This document shows positions 33,900 to 46,179 of a stretch of 64,000 nt of DNA, in pieces (the stretch's first letter is position 1; the number at the start of each line of letters is the position of its first letter). A program made the position numbers and the translations under genes. This DNA is from Ochotona curzoniae (lineage: Eukaryota; Chordata; Mammalia; Lagomorpha; Ochotonidae). The stretch lies in assembly GCF_017591425.1 (NCBI RefSeq), contig NW_024464918.1:28052001-28116000 (forward strand), written 5' to 3'. Under the pieces are notes generated by a model. It did not search any database. It worked only from the letters and a program-made list of their open reading frames with translations, and was not told where the DNA came from.

Positions 33900-35776
33900 T
33901 TAGAATTACAAGAAAAATAAGTAAAATACATGGAAAAGAGATTGTTCCAAGAAGAGGGAAAAAAACCCTCTGGCAGTTTGTTAAAATAAAAGAGACTCCT
34001 GCATCCTCTGTCATTTGAGCAATAAACAGTGAATGATTCTAGAAAACGAAGATGAAGAAATGATTTCATTGGAATTCTCCTTTTGGACATCCAGTCAAAT
34101 TTTAGTGTCAGCATAATAAAAATTAGTAAAGGTAAAAAGTAGAAATAAGGGTTTATTTTGTGTGCTTTTTTGCTTTCATAATGAAACAGCTGGTTTCATT
34201 TAAATAAACTTGGATACACGTGAATTCTGAAGTACTTATGTTTTTTTGCTTTTACACAAAGAATGACTTTAAGAAATGAATGCCTGTGAAATAGGAAGCA
34301 ACTTAGACTCATAAGTAATGAGGGTGCCTTGAGAGTGACAGCTTAAAACACAAGTTTCAGCTGATTCAGTGAAAACTCTTTTAATTGGCTGGACTTTCAC
34401 TAAAAATATCTGTTGTGTTCAGTACTAGTGAAGACTGATTAACTGCTCTGTGAAACCGTAGGCCATTTCCGTCTCCGAGGGGAGGGCGGCAGGCTTACTG
34501 GAACGTGGAGCTTAGACAGGGGAAGGACATTTTGCACATTCACTGGTTAAAGATGGCGAGGTCTTACTTAGTTGGGGACTTGCAGCTTGCTTGAATAGGT
34601 GTAATATAATTGCGTGGTATAGTGGGGGTTATTGGAAGAGGATCCTAAACAAATGCAGGGAAGCTTTGCCAGTCCTGAAATTACTCTTTCTGGATTTTGA
34701 TTTCCTGATTGCATCATAGAAAAGGGTGGCTTGGAAGTGAGTTTTTTTAAGGTCCATAGGTACTCTGTATCTGTGTGATACAAGTAGAGGATCCTGTGGC
34801 TGTGTTTGGATTCACTCTTTGATTGATCATTTGCTGGTACCTGGGTCTGTTCAGAATGTTTCCCACAGTGTTGATTTGTTTTCAGAGATCTTAATTCTGT
34901 AATATCTCCTTTTCTTGCTTTAAAGCAATATTCATAACTATTTTCTAAGTTAGGATCCCCAGTTCATGAGCAGGGCTTGGAGGCCTGTGGGAAAGAGAAG
35001 TTGAGGCTATTTGCACCACGTGCAATCCTTTCTGTACTTCTTGGAATGGAAAAGTTGACTCACTGTCTGAGCTTAATTATCTTGCTTCATTGAAAGCTGA
35101 AATGATAGTAGGTTGGGTAACTGAGTTTTGTCTTCTTGGTGCCAGGCTTTTAAAATACAGAAGTTATATGAATATCATCATTATGTTGTGAACTTATTTT
35201 TCCACAGTTATGGGGAATGAAAAGCCTCTTTTATTTCCTGTTTATGTATGATAATATGGACAGAATAATCTGCAGAGATGAGCAAAAGCCCTTTTTTGTT
35301 TGGCAATTTTAAATAGATTTGAATGGCTTTTTTAAAAACTAGCAGGCAGCCTTTCACATTCAAAACTTATTTGTAGAAGTATTATGCTATGCCTATTATT
35401 TCAATGGTTGTAGAGAGTATGTCTTCATTGTGCTATTAAAACTAATACAACAGGCTAACACCAAATAGCCATGCTTAATTTAAAGTTGATTGAAGAAATA
35501 ATCACAATTTATAGAGTGTTAACACTATTCAAAATGTTTTCAGCAATAAGCTTATGTCGTCTATTATTTTAATAACAAAAATGAATATAACCATATTATG
35601 GGTGACTGACTGCAGGATGTAAAGATAGTGGTATTCATAACTCTACCACTTAAGTCCTGACCATTAACATGTGCACTTCAACCAATGTTTAAAGTACTAA
35701 GTCACGTATATAACCACCCTTTGTGGTTCCTTTTTGTAGAAACTATGAACATAAATCTTCTAAAAAGTTGAAGAAC
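33900..35776. other. Unique AT-rich sequence, no gene seen
   Basis: There is nothing firm. The segment 35505-35640 faintly follows the antisense MIR pattern, but I would not call it. Confidence 0.35.
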
Positions 35777-36095
35777 GGCCTGGTGTGTTAGTATAGTAGC
35801 TAAATCCTCGCCTTGCATGTGCAGGGATCCCACATGGGCGCCGGTTCATTTCCTGGCTGTTCCACTTCCCATCCAGCTCTCTGCTTATGGCCTGGGAAAG
35901 CAGTGGAGGACAGCCCAAGGCATTGGAACCGTGTACCTGCTGGGAGACCTGGAGGAAGAGACTCCTGGATCCAGGTTCCTGGCTTCAGATCAGCTCAGCT
36001 CAGGCCATTGTGGTCACTTGGGGAGTGAATCAGTGCCCAGATTTTTCTCTCTGTATCTTCTCTTCTCATATCTGGCTTTGAAATAAAAAAAACTA
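35777..36095 (+). mobile_element. CSINE, plus strand
   Basis: It opens GAACGGCCTGGTGTGTTAG and contains GGGATCCCACATGGGCGCC, CACTTCCCATCCAGC, GTGAATCAGTGCCC and CTGGCTTTGAAATAAA. The flanks share a weak TAAAAAGTT-like repeat. Confidence 0.88.
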
Positions 36096-36099
36096 CATT

Positions 36100-36571
36100 T
36101 TTAAAAAAGTTAATTAAAGGATTATCAGTAGGTGAATACATTTTGTCTTTTGTTTCAATCATGCACATATACAAAAGCAAAAGGAATTATCTGGAAGAAA
36201 AAGATGAAGCATCATGCAGAACTAAATTTCCAATTTCAGGATCATATATTTTTGCGAGATTGGACGATAGCACATAGATTAAATGTGATGGGATACCAGC
36301 CTGTTGCCATATTTTCGTTTTTAATTCAGTGTGTCTTTTGATAAATGGAGGAAGAAAAATACATTTTTTTGTTGTTTTTCTGATGGGGAAACCAATTGAA
36401 TAATATTTCAAAGCTCCACCATGACGACCTGTGAGGCTCACATTGCTTTATAGATAGCCGGAGGGTGTGTTAGCTTTGGCATTTCACTTACCCTGAAAGT
36501 ACTGGTGATACATGGGCCAGCACTGCATACAACTCTCATTTTTCTTTCCAAAAGTGCATAGTGTGTTTAGC
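36100..36571. other. Unique sequence, no gene seen
   Basis: No supportable feature. Confidence 0.35.
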
Positions 36572-36690
36572 TTTTTTTTTTTTTTTTTAAATCCATCCAA
36601 GACTGCCGTCTAGGGAGGCTCTCACTCAGAGCGCGGCAGCTTTGACGGAGCTGCAGCTCAGAGCGATAAGGCTAACGTTGGGGCCAGTGC
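36572..36690 (-). other. T-run joined to a short CpG-rich segment
   Basis: Seventeen T residues (36572-36588) are followed by AAATCCATCCAAGACTGCC and a CpG-rich patch with AGAGCGCGGCAGC and TTGACGGAGC. On the minus strand this reads as a GC-rich 3' end with a poly-A tail, so it may be a tiny 5'-truncated retrocopy. The source is unknown. Confidence 0.3.
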
Positions 36691-36694
36691 TTGA

Positions 36695-37640
36695 GAGTGA
36701 ATTGTTTACTCAGTGTCTGTCTCTGATCAGGAATAGGACGTATCCTTGCCCAGATCTCTTTGTACTGTTTTTGCCCTTTGAAGATAGAAGAAATTGAAAA
36801 ATATTCACGAGGGTACTTTACAACACTCATGCAAAAACAGAACTAAAGCAAACGTCCGTTTTTCTGCAGAAGTAATTTGCAATCCATGTGTAATTTTTTC
36901 AGAATACACATTGCCATGAGCTTGTTGAGGAGCCTTTGTATAGATGCGAGAAGGGGCAGAGACCCTGAATGGGTGAGAAATACCATGCTTCATGTGGACT
37001 CAGGCATCGGGAGAGCTACAAGGCACAGTTCTTGCTCTGTTGAGTTAAACAAACAAACAAACTAGAGCCTTTTGTCAAAACTGAGAATCGTTCTCCAAAT
37101 AAAACTCCAAGGTGTGTAAAACTCCTAAAGGAGAGAGCCAACAATACAGGTGTGAGAAAAGCTGAATACATTGCAATTAAGGTAGTTCTTCCTAAAACTG
37201 GTAGCTAGAGATCTTTGTGGACAAATCTAAAGGAAACTGACTCCAAGTGTGTACATCCGGATGCCCTCCTTAGCGTGTGTGCACCCTGTAGCCGGCCTGT
37301 GCCATCCGTCCCTGCCAAGCACAGAGCATCTTCCTCTGAACCAGGGTGCAGTGTGTAATCAATCACCTTTGATAACAGAAGAGATCACTTCACTTTGACA
37401 GATTACCCAAAACGGCCCTATCCCTTTGAGGATCTTCCTGTTGAAAAACGGAAACATGGCAATTCATCTCACAGGAGGAGAATGCTTGAGACGTGCCGGC
37501 AGCCAGATAACGAGCAAGCCAGCTTGAGGCCAGGTCAGAGTCCCACTGGACTTTAAGGATGAAACCTAGTAGGGGTGGCTGTGTTTATGAGTGATTAATA
37601 AGTTATCTTTAGAAAGTGAAGTAATTTACATTCTTTTTCC
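36695..37640. other. Unique sequence, no gene seen
   Basis: There is an AAAC repeat at 37049-37063. No exon is supportable. Confidence 0.35.
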
Positions 37641-37850
37641 TTTTAAAAAAAATTGAGAAGCAGGTAGACAAAATGCGCACCCATCGGATGGTTTACTCCA
37701 CAAACGCCTGACTGAGGTACAAGTTGGGAGCTGGAAACTAATCCAGGCCTGTCAGACAGGTGTCAGGAGCCGGAGGAGTGAAGCCATCGTTGCTGCCTCC
37801 CAGGGTAGTGTTAAGAGTCAAGCTGCAGTCTGCTAGCCAAATCCTGCATC
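37641..37850 (-). repeat. Old CSINE, minus strand
   Basis: TTTTAAAAAAAATTGAGAAG, CGGATGGTTTACTCCACAAAC, GTCAGGAGCCGGAGG and GCTGCCTCCCAGGGTAGTG follow an older CSINE in reverse. An A-run at 37878-37896 lies just beyond it. Confidence 0.55.
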
Positions 37851-37899
37851 TGTAAGTTACTTTAGATCTTTAAAAAATGAAAAAAAAAAAAAAAATGGA

Positions 37900-39227
37900 G
37901 CTACAGCTTGTCTTCATGAACTGGGAGCAAGGCAGTGGGGGAAGCAGCGTCCTCGGGGATGGTTTGATGGATTCGCTTTTTCATCATCTCCACTAACTCC
38001 CCCCAGCCAAGACCACCAAAAAAGAAAAAGAAAGAAAGCAACCCCAAGTCAATTAATGATTTGCATTAAGCAGTGTTTTATCATGCAGTGTTGTAAAGTA
38101 CATAGTACATTCTTCAATTACTGTCAGATTGCCATGCTAAGCATCTTCTAACAGGAAAAATGGAGGCAGCAGAGAACTTCTTTTTTTCTCTAATCAGCAT
38201 TCATCGAATTAAACTATGAGACATTTGTTAAGAATACCACAGAATTCCTTGTAGTATCAAAGAATCAACTTTGAGGTTTCCAAGAATTGATCTAGTTTCG
38301 TATTAATTAGGGTTCTGCCAATAGATACAGTGCACCATGAAGTGGTGCTAAAGATATGCTCAGAATGAATAGTAACCTTTACTCAGTGACATGTAAAGTG
38401 AATATTTTAGTGAGGAAATACTTGTTTTCACTCCAGCCTTCATTATTCATAATTGCCAGTTTCTGGTCCTCCCTCCCAGCAGTGGACACAGTAAAGCGAA
38501 GCCCAAGTAAGTTGTGTATAGGCTGCTGTGCCTTTTGACAGCATGGAATCTGCACTGAGGTGGGAGGTGCAAGAGAGAAGTGAGGAAGTGCAGATGTTGG
38601 AAAAGATGGAGGTACAGTAGATGTTAGATGACTAAGTTGGGAAGAAAACGGTCTTCCACTGTTTCTGATGATCAGTTTTTCCCTCTTTTTCCTGTTAATT
38701 GGATGACTATTGTTTGTGTGTATAGCTCTCTAACATACAGTAGCTTTGAGAGGAACAATAGCACAGGTTATTTGTGTGGTTGTAAATATGGAAGAATGTT
38801 TTAAAGTCAATGGGTTGTGTCACATCCAGAGGACAAAACTCAATTCTTACTTCAGAGAGAAATCATAACATTATGAAGAATGTTCTGTGACATCGTGGAC
38901 TATCCAGTGGCAGCTGTGAAAAATTTCCGTGGAAACAGATACTGACAAGGATGTCTGAAAGTGAAACCTTCATAGCACTTATCAGTTGAACTAAAAAGGA
39001 AATGTCAATTGCTGTAGAATATTTCCCCATACTTCCTATGTTACTTGTCATAGCTACCTTATGACACATTGACTTGCTGCAGAAAGCAGAGGCTTCATAA
39101 GGCTTATGAGATAGAACAGTGACAATATTAGTAGAGATAATGCATTTATAGAATTAAAAGTCGTAGTGATTGCCTTGTTACCCAAAAATATATGTAAATC
39201 TCTTAGGAGAAATTGTTCAAGAACAGT
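37900..39227. other. Unique sequence with a possible small LINE-1 relic
   Basis: TTCATTATTCATAATTGCCAG at 38438-38458 resembles sense-strand LINE-1 text. No gene is supportable. Confidence 0.35.
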
Positions 39228-39344
39228 TAATTTTTCTTTCCATCTTTTTCTTCTTTCTTTCCCATTACCCGCTGCCTCCTGCCTCTTTTCTTTCCTTTCT
39301 TCCTTCCTCCCTCCCAGCTGCCTTCTTCTCTTCTTTCCTTCAGA
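39228..39344. repeat. Polypyrimidine tract (CTTT/CTTCC)n
   Basis: This is an almost uninterrupted run of C and T residues of more than 100 bp. On the minus strand it yields a 105-codon frame rich in K, R and E, which is a composition artefact. Confidence 0.9.
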
Positions 39345-42070
39345 GATAACCCCACACTGTTCAGTCTTCAATTCAGGCCCTCAATCAGGATCCAGCAAAT
39401 CCAGTTTACTAGCACCATGTGTTCAAGCCAATCTGAACTATTCTTCTCTCTTCTCTCACCCCTTGCCCCTTCTTCAGGCTGTGCTGTCCACCTCAAACAC
39501 TGCTGGGCTCCCGACCTTGTTGACATTCTAGCCTCACTCTGCTACTGGGCCTTGCCTCATCCTCACCTTGCCTGAGTGGTTCTCAGCTCCGTTCTCACCC
39601 TGGGTGGTTTCTCTGCATCGCATGCTGCTTTCTCTCTCCAGCAACACTGCTTGGTTAGTTGCGATGGCTTGCCTGCATGGCTTGTTTGCCCTTGTGGACT
39701 GAGGCTCACTGAGCTGAGTTCAGCCTCCAGTGCCCTTTACAGCTCAAAAGGGCTTGTGAATTGTCCCCCAGTGAAAAATGGTATTATTTTACTCAGTTTA
39801 TGATGAAGTTGTTAGAATTTTTCATGTTATTCATTTTGAGTTCTGGTGTATTTCCTTACGAGTTATACATATGTGTGAAAGCATTTGCTTTAATTATACT
39901 CATTGTTTTCTGCTGCGTGGTTGCTGAGTTTTCTCATTTATTATAGCCATTTTTGTTAATGATACTGAGTTTCCCTCTAGCATGTTATTCCACAGTCAAC
40001 ATTTTCAAATCAGGATGATTTCAAGATTACTTTTAACGTTTATAGCTCTCATTTTATCTTTATGTTATGCTTATGCTGAATATGAAATGGTTTCATAACA
40101 ATGAGTGTACGTTACCTTTTGCTGTCCTTAACTAAAACGTTGTAATGTTTTATTAGAAAGCATAAGGCTGGATTTTGTAGTAAATGGTGTTTGGAAAGAA
40201 GTAGGAATATGCTTTTCATTTTGAAGAAAATGTATGCTTGTTTCCTATTAGTTACTCTCCATAAAAGTGACTAAATATGTGGATGCCTTTTCCATATTTC
40301 TGGTTATAATTATGATTTATGTTTCTGGAGATTTTAATATTTCTAACTTTGGAAATAGATTTTTTTGTGGAAAATAATCTTCAACTGTCCAGTCAAGAGA
40401 TGGCCTTGGGCTTAAGAAGTGCAGTGGCTTCTTCATCTGTAGTCTTGCAAGCTGGTGTATCCCAGAGCTGCTTGTACAAGCGATGTTTATGCTCGCATTG
40501 TTTGCTCTTTGGCTAAGTACTATGAGGTGGACAGTCTTCCCAGTGTACCAAGTTAATTTCCTTCCGTCTCTGTGGTTCAGTTTCCACTTGTGACCTGTCC
40601 ACCCCTTCCCTCCTCTTTCCCTAGTGACTTTTGCTACGTTTGCAAATAGTTTTTCATTCTGCATTGAAATTGAACCACCAACTTTGCTCTTACATGTTTG
40701 TGTTGCACGCCCCTTACATTATAGGACTGAAGGTCACAGAGACCACAGTATATGCTTCTGCAATCTGCTTACTAATTTATGCACAAGTTCCTAATTGACA
40801 TGAGAAATTTACCTCTAATTTTCCTTACACTATAATTAATTTGTGAGTGTTAGAATCTTTAGTTTTTCTTTTTGCCTAATAATATTAGACTAGTAGTTTT
40901 TAGTAGTGGTACTTGACAAACTTTTTTTAATGTAAATTGGTTGTTTTAAATGCTGTTCTTCAAAAATCTGCTTTGGTAACTTAACGGTTTTCTAAAAAAT
41001 TACTTGTTTTCCATAGATCTCCAAAATTTTGCATATAGTAAGTACAATTATTTCTTGAGATTTGTATATATTTTTTATGTTTTGGGTTAACTTTGTTGAA
41101 CATTTCTGATCTGCTACAATGATACTTTTCTTTGTTGTTTTCAGATTTCTTTATTTACCAGTATTTTGTTATTTCTTTCTGGTTCTACGAGGCCTTGCTT
41201 CTGTCCTTCTGAGTTTTCTTCTATGTCTGGTCATGGTTTGTGAGCTTCGCTTGCTAATTCCTTGTGTGTGTGTAATCTGTGAGTGCTCTGGTTGTAAGAG
41301 TCTGCAGGTGCGAGGTTTCAGTTTAGCCATTCTGTTATAGTCTCTCTGGATGGTTGCGTCATCCATTTCATAATCAAGATGACTGTATACCACATCCTGA
41401 TGACTAATGGATACTTTTGATATTCCACCTGTTAGTTCTAGACATTTATTATTCTTTGGCTAATAAAATAAGACTTCCTGTAAAACAAGCTTCTGTCTTG
41501 TCAGTGTTTCTGAGCACAGTGAATGAATGCCACTAGCATCTGCTTTGCTTCACGTCTCAGTCCCGGAAGGAATTTCTAAGACATTTACTCTCTTGTTCTG
41601 CACACCTTCTAAATCAACGATTCCTTTGGTTTTCCTTTTAATGTCTCATCTCTGCTAAGTGCCAGGAGCCTAGTCCAAACCACTACGAAATCTTGCTAAC
41701 CATGGAGATTCTGACTGAAGTAGTCTCACTATATTCACTCTGCTTTACCTCATTCATTCTTCACATCGAGACCAAATCAATTCCGTTATTGTCTCTTTCT
41801 TGATTTTGGCCATTGAACAACTTATCATTGTTATTCTGATTTATTCTAAAAAAATTAAGAAACTCTTTATGTAGCATTTATTTCTCCTGGACTTCACTCT
41901 CAGCTTGAAGTGTTCTTCCCTCTGCTTTTTCTCTTCCAGTGAAAACAGTGGTCTTGTCTTTTCCCAAATCCTCTATTCTCTTTAACTATCACAGGCGTTT
42001 TACATATACTGTCCTCTTTGTCATATCTTGTCTTCATCACCAGTTCCTTGCCCTCCGTCCCCCCTGTTAA
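39345..42070. other. Unique sequence, no gene seen
   Basis: A C/T-rich, less AT-rich block spans about 39345-39760. Frames in it have no recognisable domains. The remainder is AT-rich. Confidence 0.35.
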
Positions 42071-42072
42071 AG

Positions 42073-42157
42073 CTTGATTTATATATTTGTTTGTTTGTTT
42101 TGGGAAAGGCAGGTCAGATTGTGGAGAGAAGGAGAGACAGAGCGTAAGATCTCAGCC
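42073..42157 (-). repeat. CSINE 3'-tail fragment, minus strand
   Basis: A TTTATATATTTGTTTGTTTG tail is followed by GGGAAAGGCAGGTCAG and AGAAGGAGAGACAGAG; the match then stops, as in a short 5'-truncated insertion. Confidence 0.65.
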
Positions 42158-42159
42158 AT

Positions 42160-43230
42160 GAGTCTAGATGCCTCAAGATCTCTTTTCTCATAACACCTTT
42201 TCTAGAGCCTTTTAGTAGCTCTCTTTGCTCCGTATGCAGGTTGAGTTTACAATGATGTAATTCATTGTATGATGGTTGTTTAGTGATTACATTGCACACT
42301 AAATGTAGCCTTAGTGTAGGTGCTTTTGGATTTAGCATTTTATCTCTAATACCTGTTAACCCCAGTATGGCTATCTAATAAATAAATTATTAACATTGAA
42401 TGAAAAAAATTTATCATGGTGAAATGTTTGAAAAATTTTCCCACTCTAAAAATTGAAACTGAATGATCACATTATCATAGTACTATTAATCAAACAGGAA
42501 AAGCAATTCAAGGCAGAATTATAAATTTAATATTTCCTCTTAAGGAAGAAATGAATTATTTAATGATTGATTTTTAGTACAGTTGTCCTACTATGAAGAA
42601 TCAAAAACAGTGATTCCTCTCTTACTCCAAATAAACTTTACATGAATGTATATGTACCAACTTGTATTTATAGTTTTGTATGTAAAGTACTAAAGCTTAA
42701 TAAAATTACTAGAAGAAAACATACAAGAATGTTTCTATAACATTGGTATCCAGACCCATGAAATATAACAAACCTGAAATGACACAAAGAATGATGAGTG
42801 AATTTAAACCAAATAAGATATTATTAATTGAGCAAAATTTATTAAAAGTAAACATGGTTTAGTGTGTCTGACACTCAAATGCTGTGCTCATGTATGAGAT
42901 GATTTTTATTTCAAGGACCATCACTCAGAAAATGACAAATGATCAGTTAAAAACAGTGATGATTTCAAAATGACAATTCATAAAATATTAAATGCAACAT
43001 TATATGATAATTTTTACTGCTTTAATTTCAGTGCTAATAATATTTTATTCTGTTAAAATGCCAGCTGAAAAGAATGATGAAATAATATATATTAAAGAGA
43101 ATATTACTATAATTAGAGGACAAGAAGAATTTATTAGCATTATAGAAAAATAGATATTTGTAAGCAGCGATAACTGGATTAGAAATTGAAATTAGCTTTG
43201 CTGCCAGTAACATGGCATTGTAAGACAAAA
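42160..43230. other. AT-rich sequence, no gene seen
   Basis: Very AT-rich, with no supportable feature. Confidence 0.4.
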
Positions 43231-43234
43231 CATA

Positions 43235-43560
43235 GGGCCTGGCACCGTGGCCTAGTGGCTGAAGTCCTCACCTTGAACGCGCCCAGGATCCCATATGAGT
43301 GCCAGTTCTAATCTCGGCAGTCCCGCTTCCCATCTAGCTCCCTGCTTCTGGCCTGGGAAAGCAGTCGAGCACGGCCCAAGGCTTTGGGACCCTGCACCCG
43401 TGTGGGAGACCTGAGGAAGTTCCTGGTTCCTGGCTTCAGATCAGCACAGCACTGGCTGTTGCGCTCACTTGGGGAGTGAATGATCGAATGGAAGATCTTC
43501 CTCTCTATCTCTCCCTTCTCTGTATATCTGCCTTTCCAATAAAAATAAATCTTAAAAAAA
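43235..43560 (+). mobile_element. Young full-length CSINE, plus strand
   Basis: GGGCCTGGCACCGTGGCCTAG, GGATCCCATATGAGTGCC, a GTTCTAATC B-box, TTGCGCTCACTTGGGGAG and CTGCCTTTCCAATAAAAATAA with TCTT show an almost complete element of the young subfamily. A clear target-site duplication is not visible. Confidence 0.92.
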
Positions 43561-43781
43561 AGAACATTTTTAGGGGGTCTTTGTTGTTTCCTTGGTCATT
43601 TCTCCCCTGGGATGTCCAGGAGACATTCAGTTCAATGCAATGGGTGGGTTATGTCTGCTGCTGTTTAGGGAGCCGCCTGCAGAAGTGAAGGGCAGGTCAG
43701 GTCATTGTAACCTTGGACATGGTTGCATTTAATTTTCTCTTCCCTGCTATTTTTTATTCATCTTTCAAAATTCGTTGTGAG

Positions 43782-44290
43782 TTTTTTTTTTTTTTTTGCT
43801 TTATGATTGCTTTTAAGTGATTTATGATACAAGGTGAAATGCCTACCTGTTACTGGAGTGACTAATGTATAGAAACAGTTCTCAAGAATCCCTACTAAAA
43901 TGAATGAAAGCCATTATTTCCCTGTAGGAGTTGTATGGCAGACCCGCATGACCAACTCACCAGGGATATTTGTCTTTCTGGAAGGTGAAACAAACCGTGC
44001 AGCTGTGACATGCACAGGTGTGACATGCCTCGTCCGTGACGGGCTTGCCTAACTTGCCATTGATGTGTGTTCTGTGTGTGGACTGACTGCTTTGTGCACA
44101 AAGCCCATCTGTCACCCAGGATCCGGTGTGCAATGGCACAGGTGCCTTTTACAACATCTTCTGCGTGAAGTCTGTTCTGCAAGCCGCAGGCACGCAGGTG
44201 CCCTTTACTCGCAAGGGCAGGTCGGCAGGAATTTGCTCATCAGCAAAGTCAGCCTCTTCCTTCTTGTGCTCCTTTATCTGAAACTCTAAT
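43782..44290 (-). pseudogene. Possible retrocopy (processed pseudogene), minus strand
   Basis: A run of 16 T residues at 43782-43797 reads as a poly-A tail on the minus strand, with CATAAA-type signals a few bases upstream of it. Further upstream on that strand the sequence becomes less AT-rich and holds consecutive open stretches in different frames. One ends at 44150 with KEEADFADEQIPADLPLRVK, and another (43957-44139) contains NGKLGKPVTDEACHTCACH. Switches of frame between such stretches would fit a mutated retrocopy of a spliced mRNA. I cannot identify the parent gene, and no target-site duplication is evident. Confidence 0.35.
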
Positions 44291-44299
44291 TTTCAGCCA

Positions 44300-45240
44300 A
44301 AGAAAAATCAGAGTTAGACTCTTAGGAATTAACCACGTGGACTGTGAGGTGACAGTGCTTTGGTATAATCTCTGAAGAATCCTCGCATGACTGTGACATG
44401 GCAATCTGAGCATCCTAGACTAACAGAATGTTTGATTTGTAGAAATTATAATTTCTAGAATGAATTAATGTTAACTTACAAATGTAAAGGAATGGAGATA
44501 AGACCTGATATAAGTTGAGTGCTGTGCAAAATTGTACTAGTCAGGAAGGAAAGCAGGGGCTTTGTTTTGTAACATGTTAGGTTTTAAATAAGTATAATGT
44601 TTCATTGCTTCAGATAATATTTTAGCACATTATCTATAAAATACACAGTTTGGTAATTGGACACTCATTTTCTCAGCAGGATGATATTGCAAATACATGT
44701 AATTGAAGATTAAAATTAAAAAAAATGTTATGTTGCATAGGCCTGGAGGCATTTGTTCAATAGAAATCAAATTTTTTGCAGTCATTCAGTACAGTCGCTC
44801 TGTGTGGAACCAGGAGCGTGCGCGTGTCCTCAGGGCGAATCACCCGCACATAGTTCAAGGTCCCACGTCTGTAGAAGCTCTTGCAGTGCCTGGAAAGATG
44901 GAAACGTCTCATAGGGCGGCTTGAGTAGCCACTGACCAATGGCTACTGACCATCTGAAATTACAGTTGTTTAGTGAATTTCTTGTTCAAATTATACTGAA
45001 ATCAAAGATGAATGTATAAGTTGACAACTCAGTTCTAAGATTCATATATACAACTGAAGAACTAAGAGCAGGCTCAGATAATTTAAAATAATAGTGATTT
45101 CCATGAGGAATGTGTGTGTGGAAGCCATCCTGTTCATTCGAATTTTAGTACAAGTGCAAACGCAGACAGCAGATGACAAAGCAACAAGGCAGGGAAGGCC
45201 GGGGCAGAGTGAGAGCTCATGGGACATGTGGCAGCAGCAA
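44300..45240. other. Unique sequence with a small CpG cluster
   Basis: A patch at about 44800-44920 carries some ten CG pairs, including GAGCGTGCGCGTGTCC. The text TGGCTACTGACCATCTGAAA near 44940 faintly resembles an old DNA-transposon end. No gene is supportable. Confidence 0.3.
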
Positions 45241-45249
45241 CTTGTGTTA

Positions 45250-45780
45250 CGTTGCATAAAAAAGTGGACATGCAATACACAATTCTGCTTCTCCTGATTT
45301 CCAGCTGTTGAAGACTCTATGCATCAGAGCATATCTTACAAACATGCAGGAAAGATGTGTGCAGGGGTGCTTACTCAGAATCTGTGAGAGTGAGACATGG
45401 AAATTCCAGTAACTGCCTGTCAACCAGAGACGATTAAAAAATCTAAAACATGTTTGTTTAATGGAGAACAATTTAGAAAGTAATGAAATAAAATCCCCTG
45501 AATCCATGTAAAAAAAAAAAGGCAATACTGAGTATGAAAACAAGGTAGACCACACCAGTATGACCATGTTGTAGCATATACTGAAACCATCCAAATCAGC
45601 ATTTTGATTAAAAACAGTAGGTGTGGAGAGAATATAAAAACTCTTAAGAACTCTTCAGCCCAAGCACAGTGTCTGCGTATCAGGAGGAAGGTGGAAAAGT
45701 GTGTGAATGCAAGTAGTCACAACTGTGTCATGAGTGTGTTTTTTCATTAAGTGATCTGAAAAAAATGTATGTCAGGCATT
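45250..45780 (+). mobile_element. Old LINE-1 3' end, plus strand
   Basis: CAATACACAATTCTGCTTCTC, CAGGAAAGATGTGTGCAGGGG, AACCAGAGACGATTAAAAAATC and ATGTAAAAAAAAAAGGCAAT match in order the distal ORF2 and 3' UTR of an old LINE-1. It is coding-dead. Confidence 0.6.
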
Positions 45781-45884
45781 AACAGTTGTTAAACTTGATA
45801 TCCAGCCTTCTTTTTAAATATGCTTAAAGTAGTTCTAAAATAAATATGAGTAGGGAGCAATGTTTTGTTTCTTAAAATCGCAGT

Positions 45885-46176
45885 TCTAGGTACCACTACT
45901 GTGGCATGGCAGGTTGGTACCAGCACCCTATATGAGTGCTGGCTCAAATCCCAACTACCCCACTTCCTGTCCAGCTCCCAGCTAAAGTGCTTGGGAGAGC
46001 AATGGAGAACACCTAGGTGCTTGCACTTGGCAGACCTGGAAGAAGCTCAGGTTCCTGGCTTTGGCCTGTTGTGCTCTGGCTGGCGTATCCATTTGGGGAG
46101 TGAACCAGCATGTGGAAGATTGCTTTGTCTCCCTCTAACTCTGCCCTTCAAACAAATAAAATCTTTTTAAAAAAAT
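45885..46176 (+). repeat. Old CSINE, plus strand
   Basis: A diverged head (CTACTGTGGCATGGCAGG) is followed by CACTTCCTGTCCAGCTCCC, GAAGAAGCTCAGGTTCCTGGC, TTTGGGGAGTGAACCAGC and CCTTCAAACAAATAAAATC. The whole element can be read. Confidence 0.78.
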
Positions 46177-46179
46177 TAC

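Noticed and set aside
38480..38506. 27-nt possible microexon between CCTCCCTCCCAG and GTAAGT
   Set aside because: The site lies next to sequence resembling a sense-strand LINE-1 relic, and very short splice-bounded segments are common by chance.
39054..39371. 105-codon minus-strand frame rich in K, R and E
   Set aside because: It is the translation of a purine-rich simple tract.
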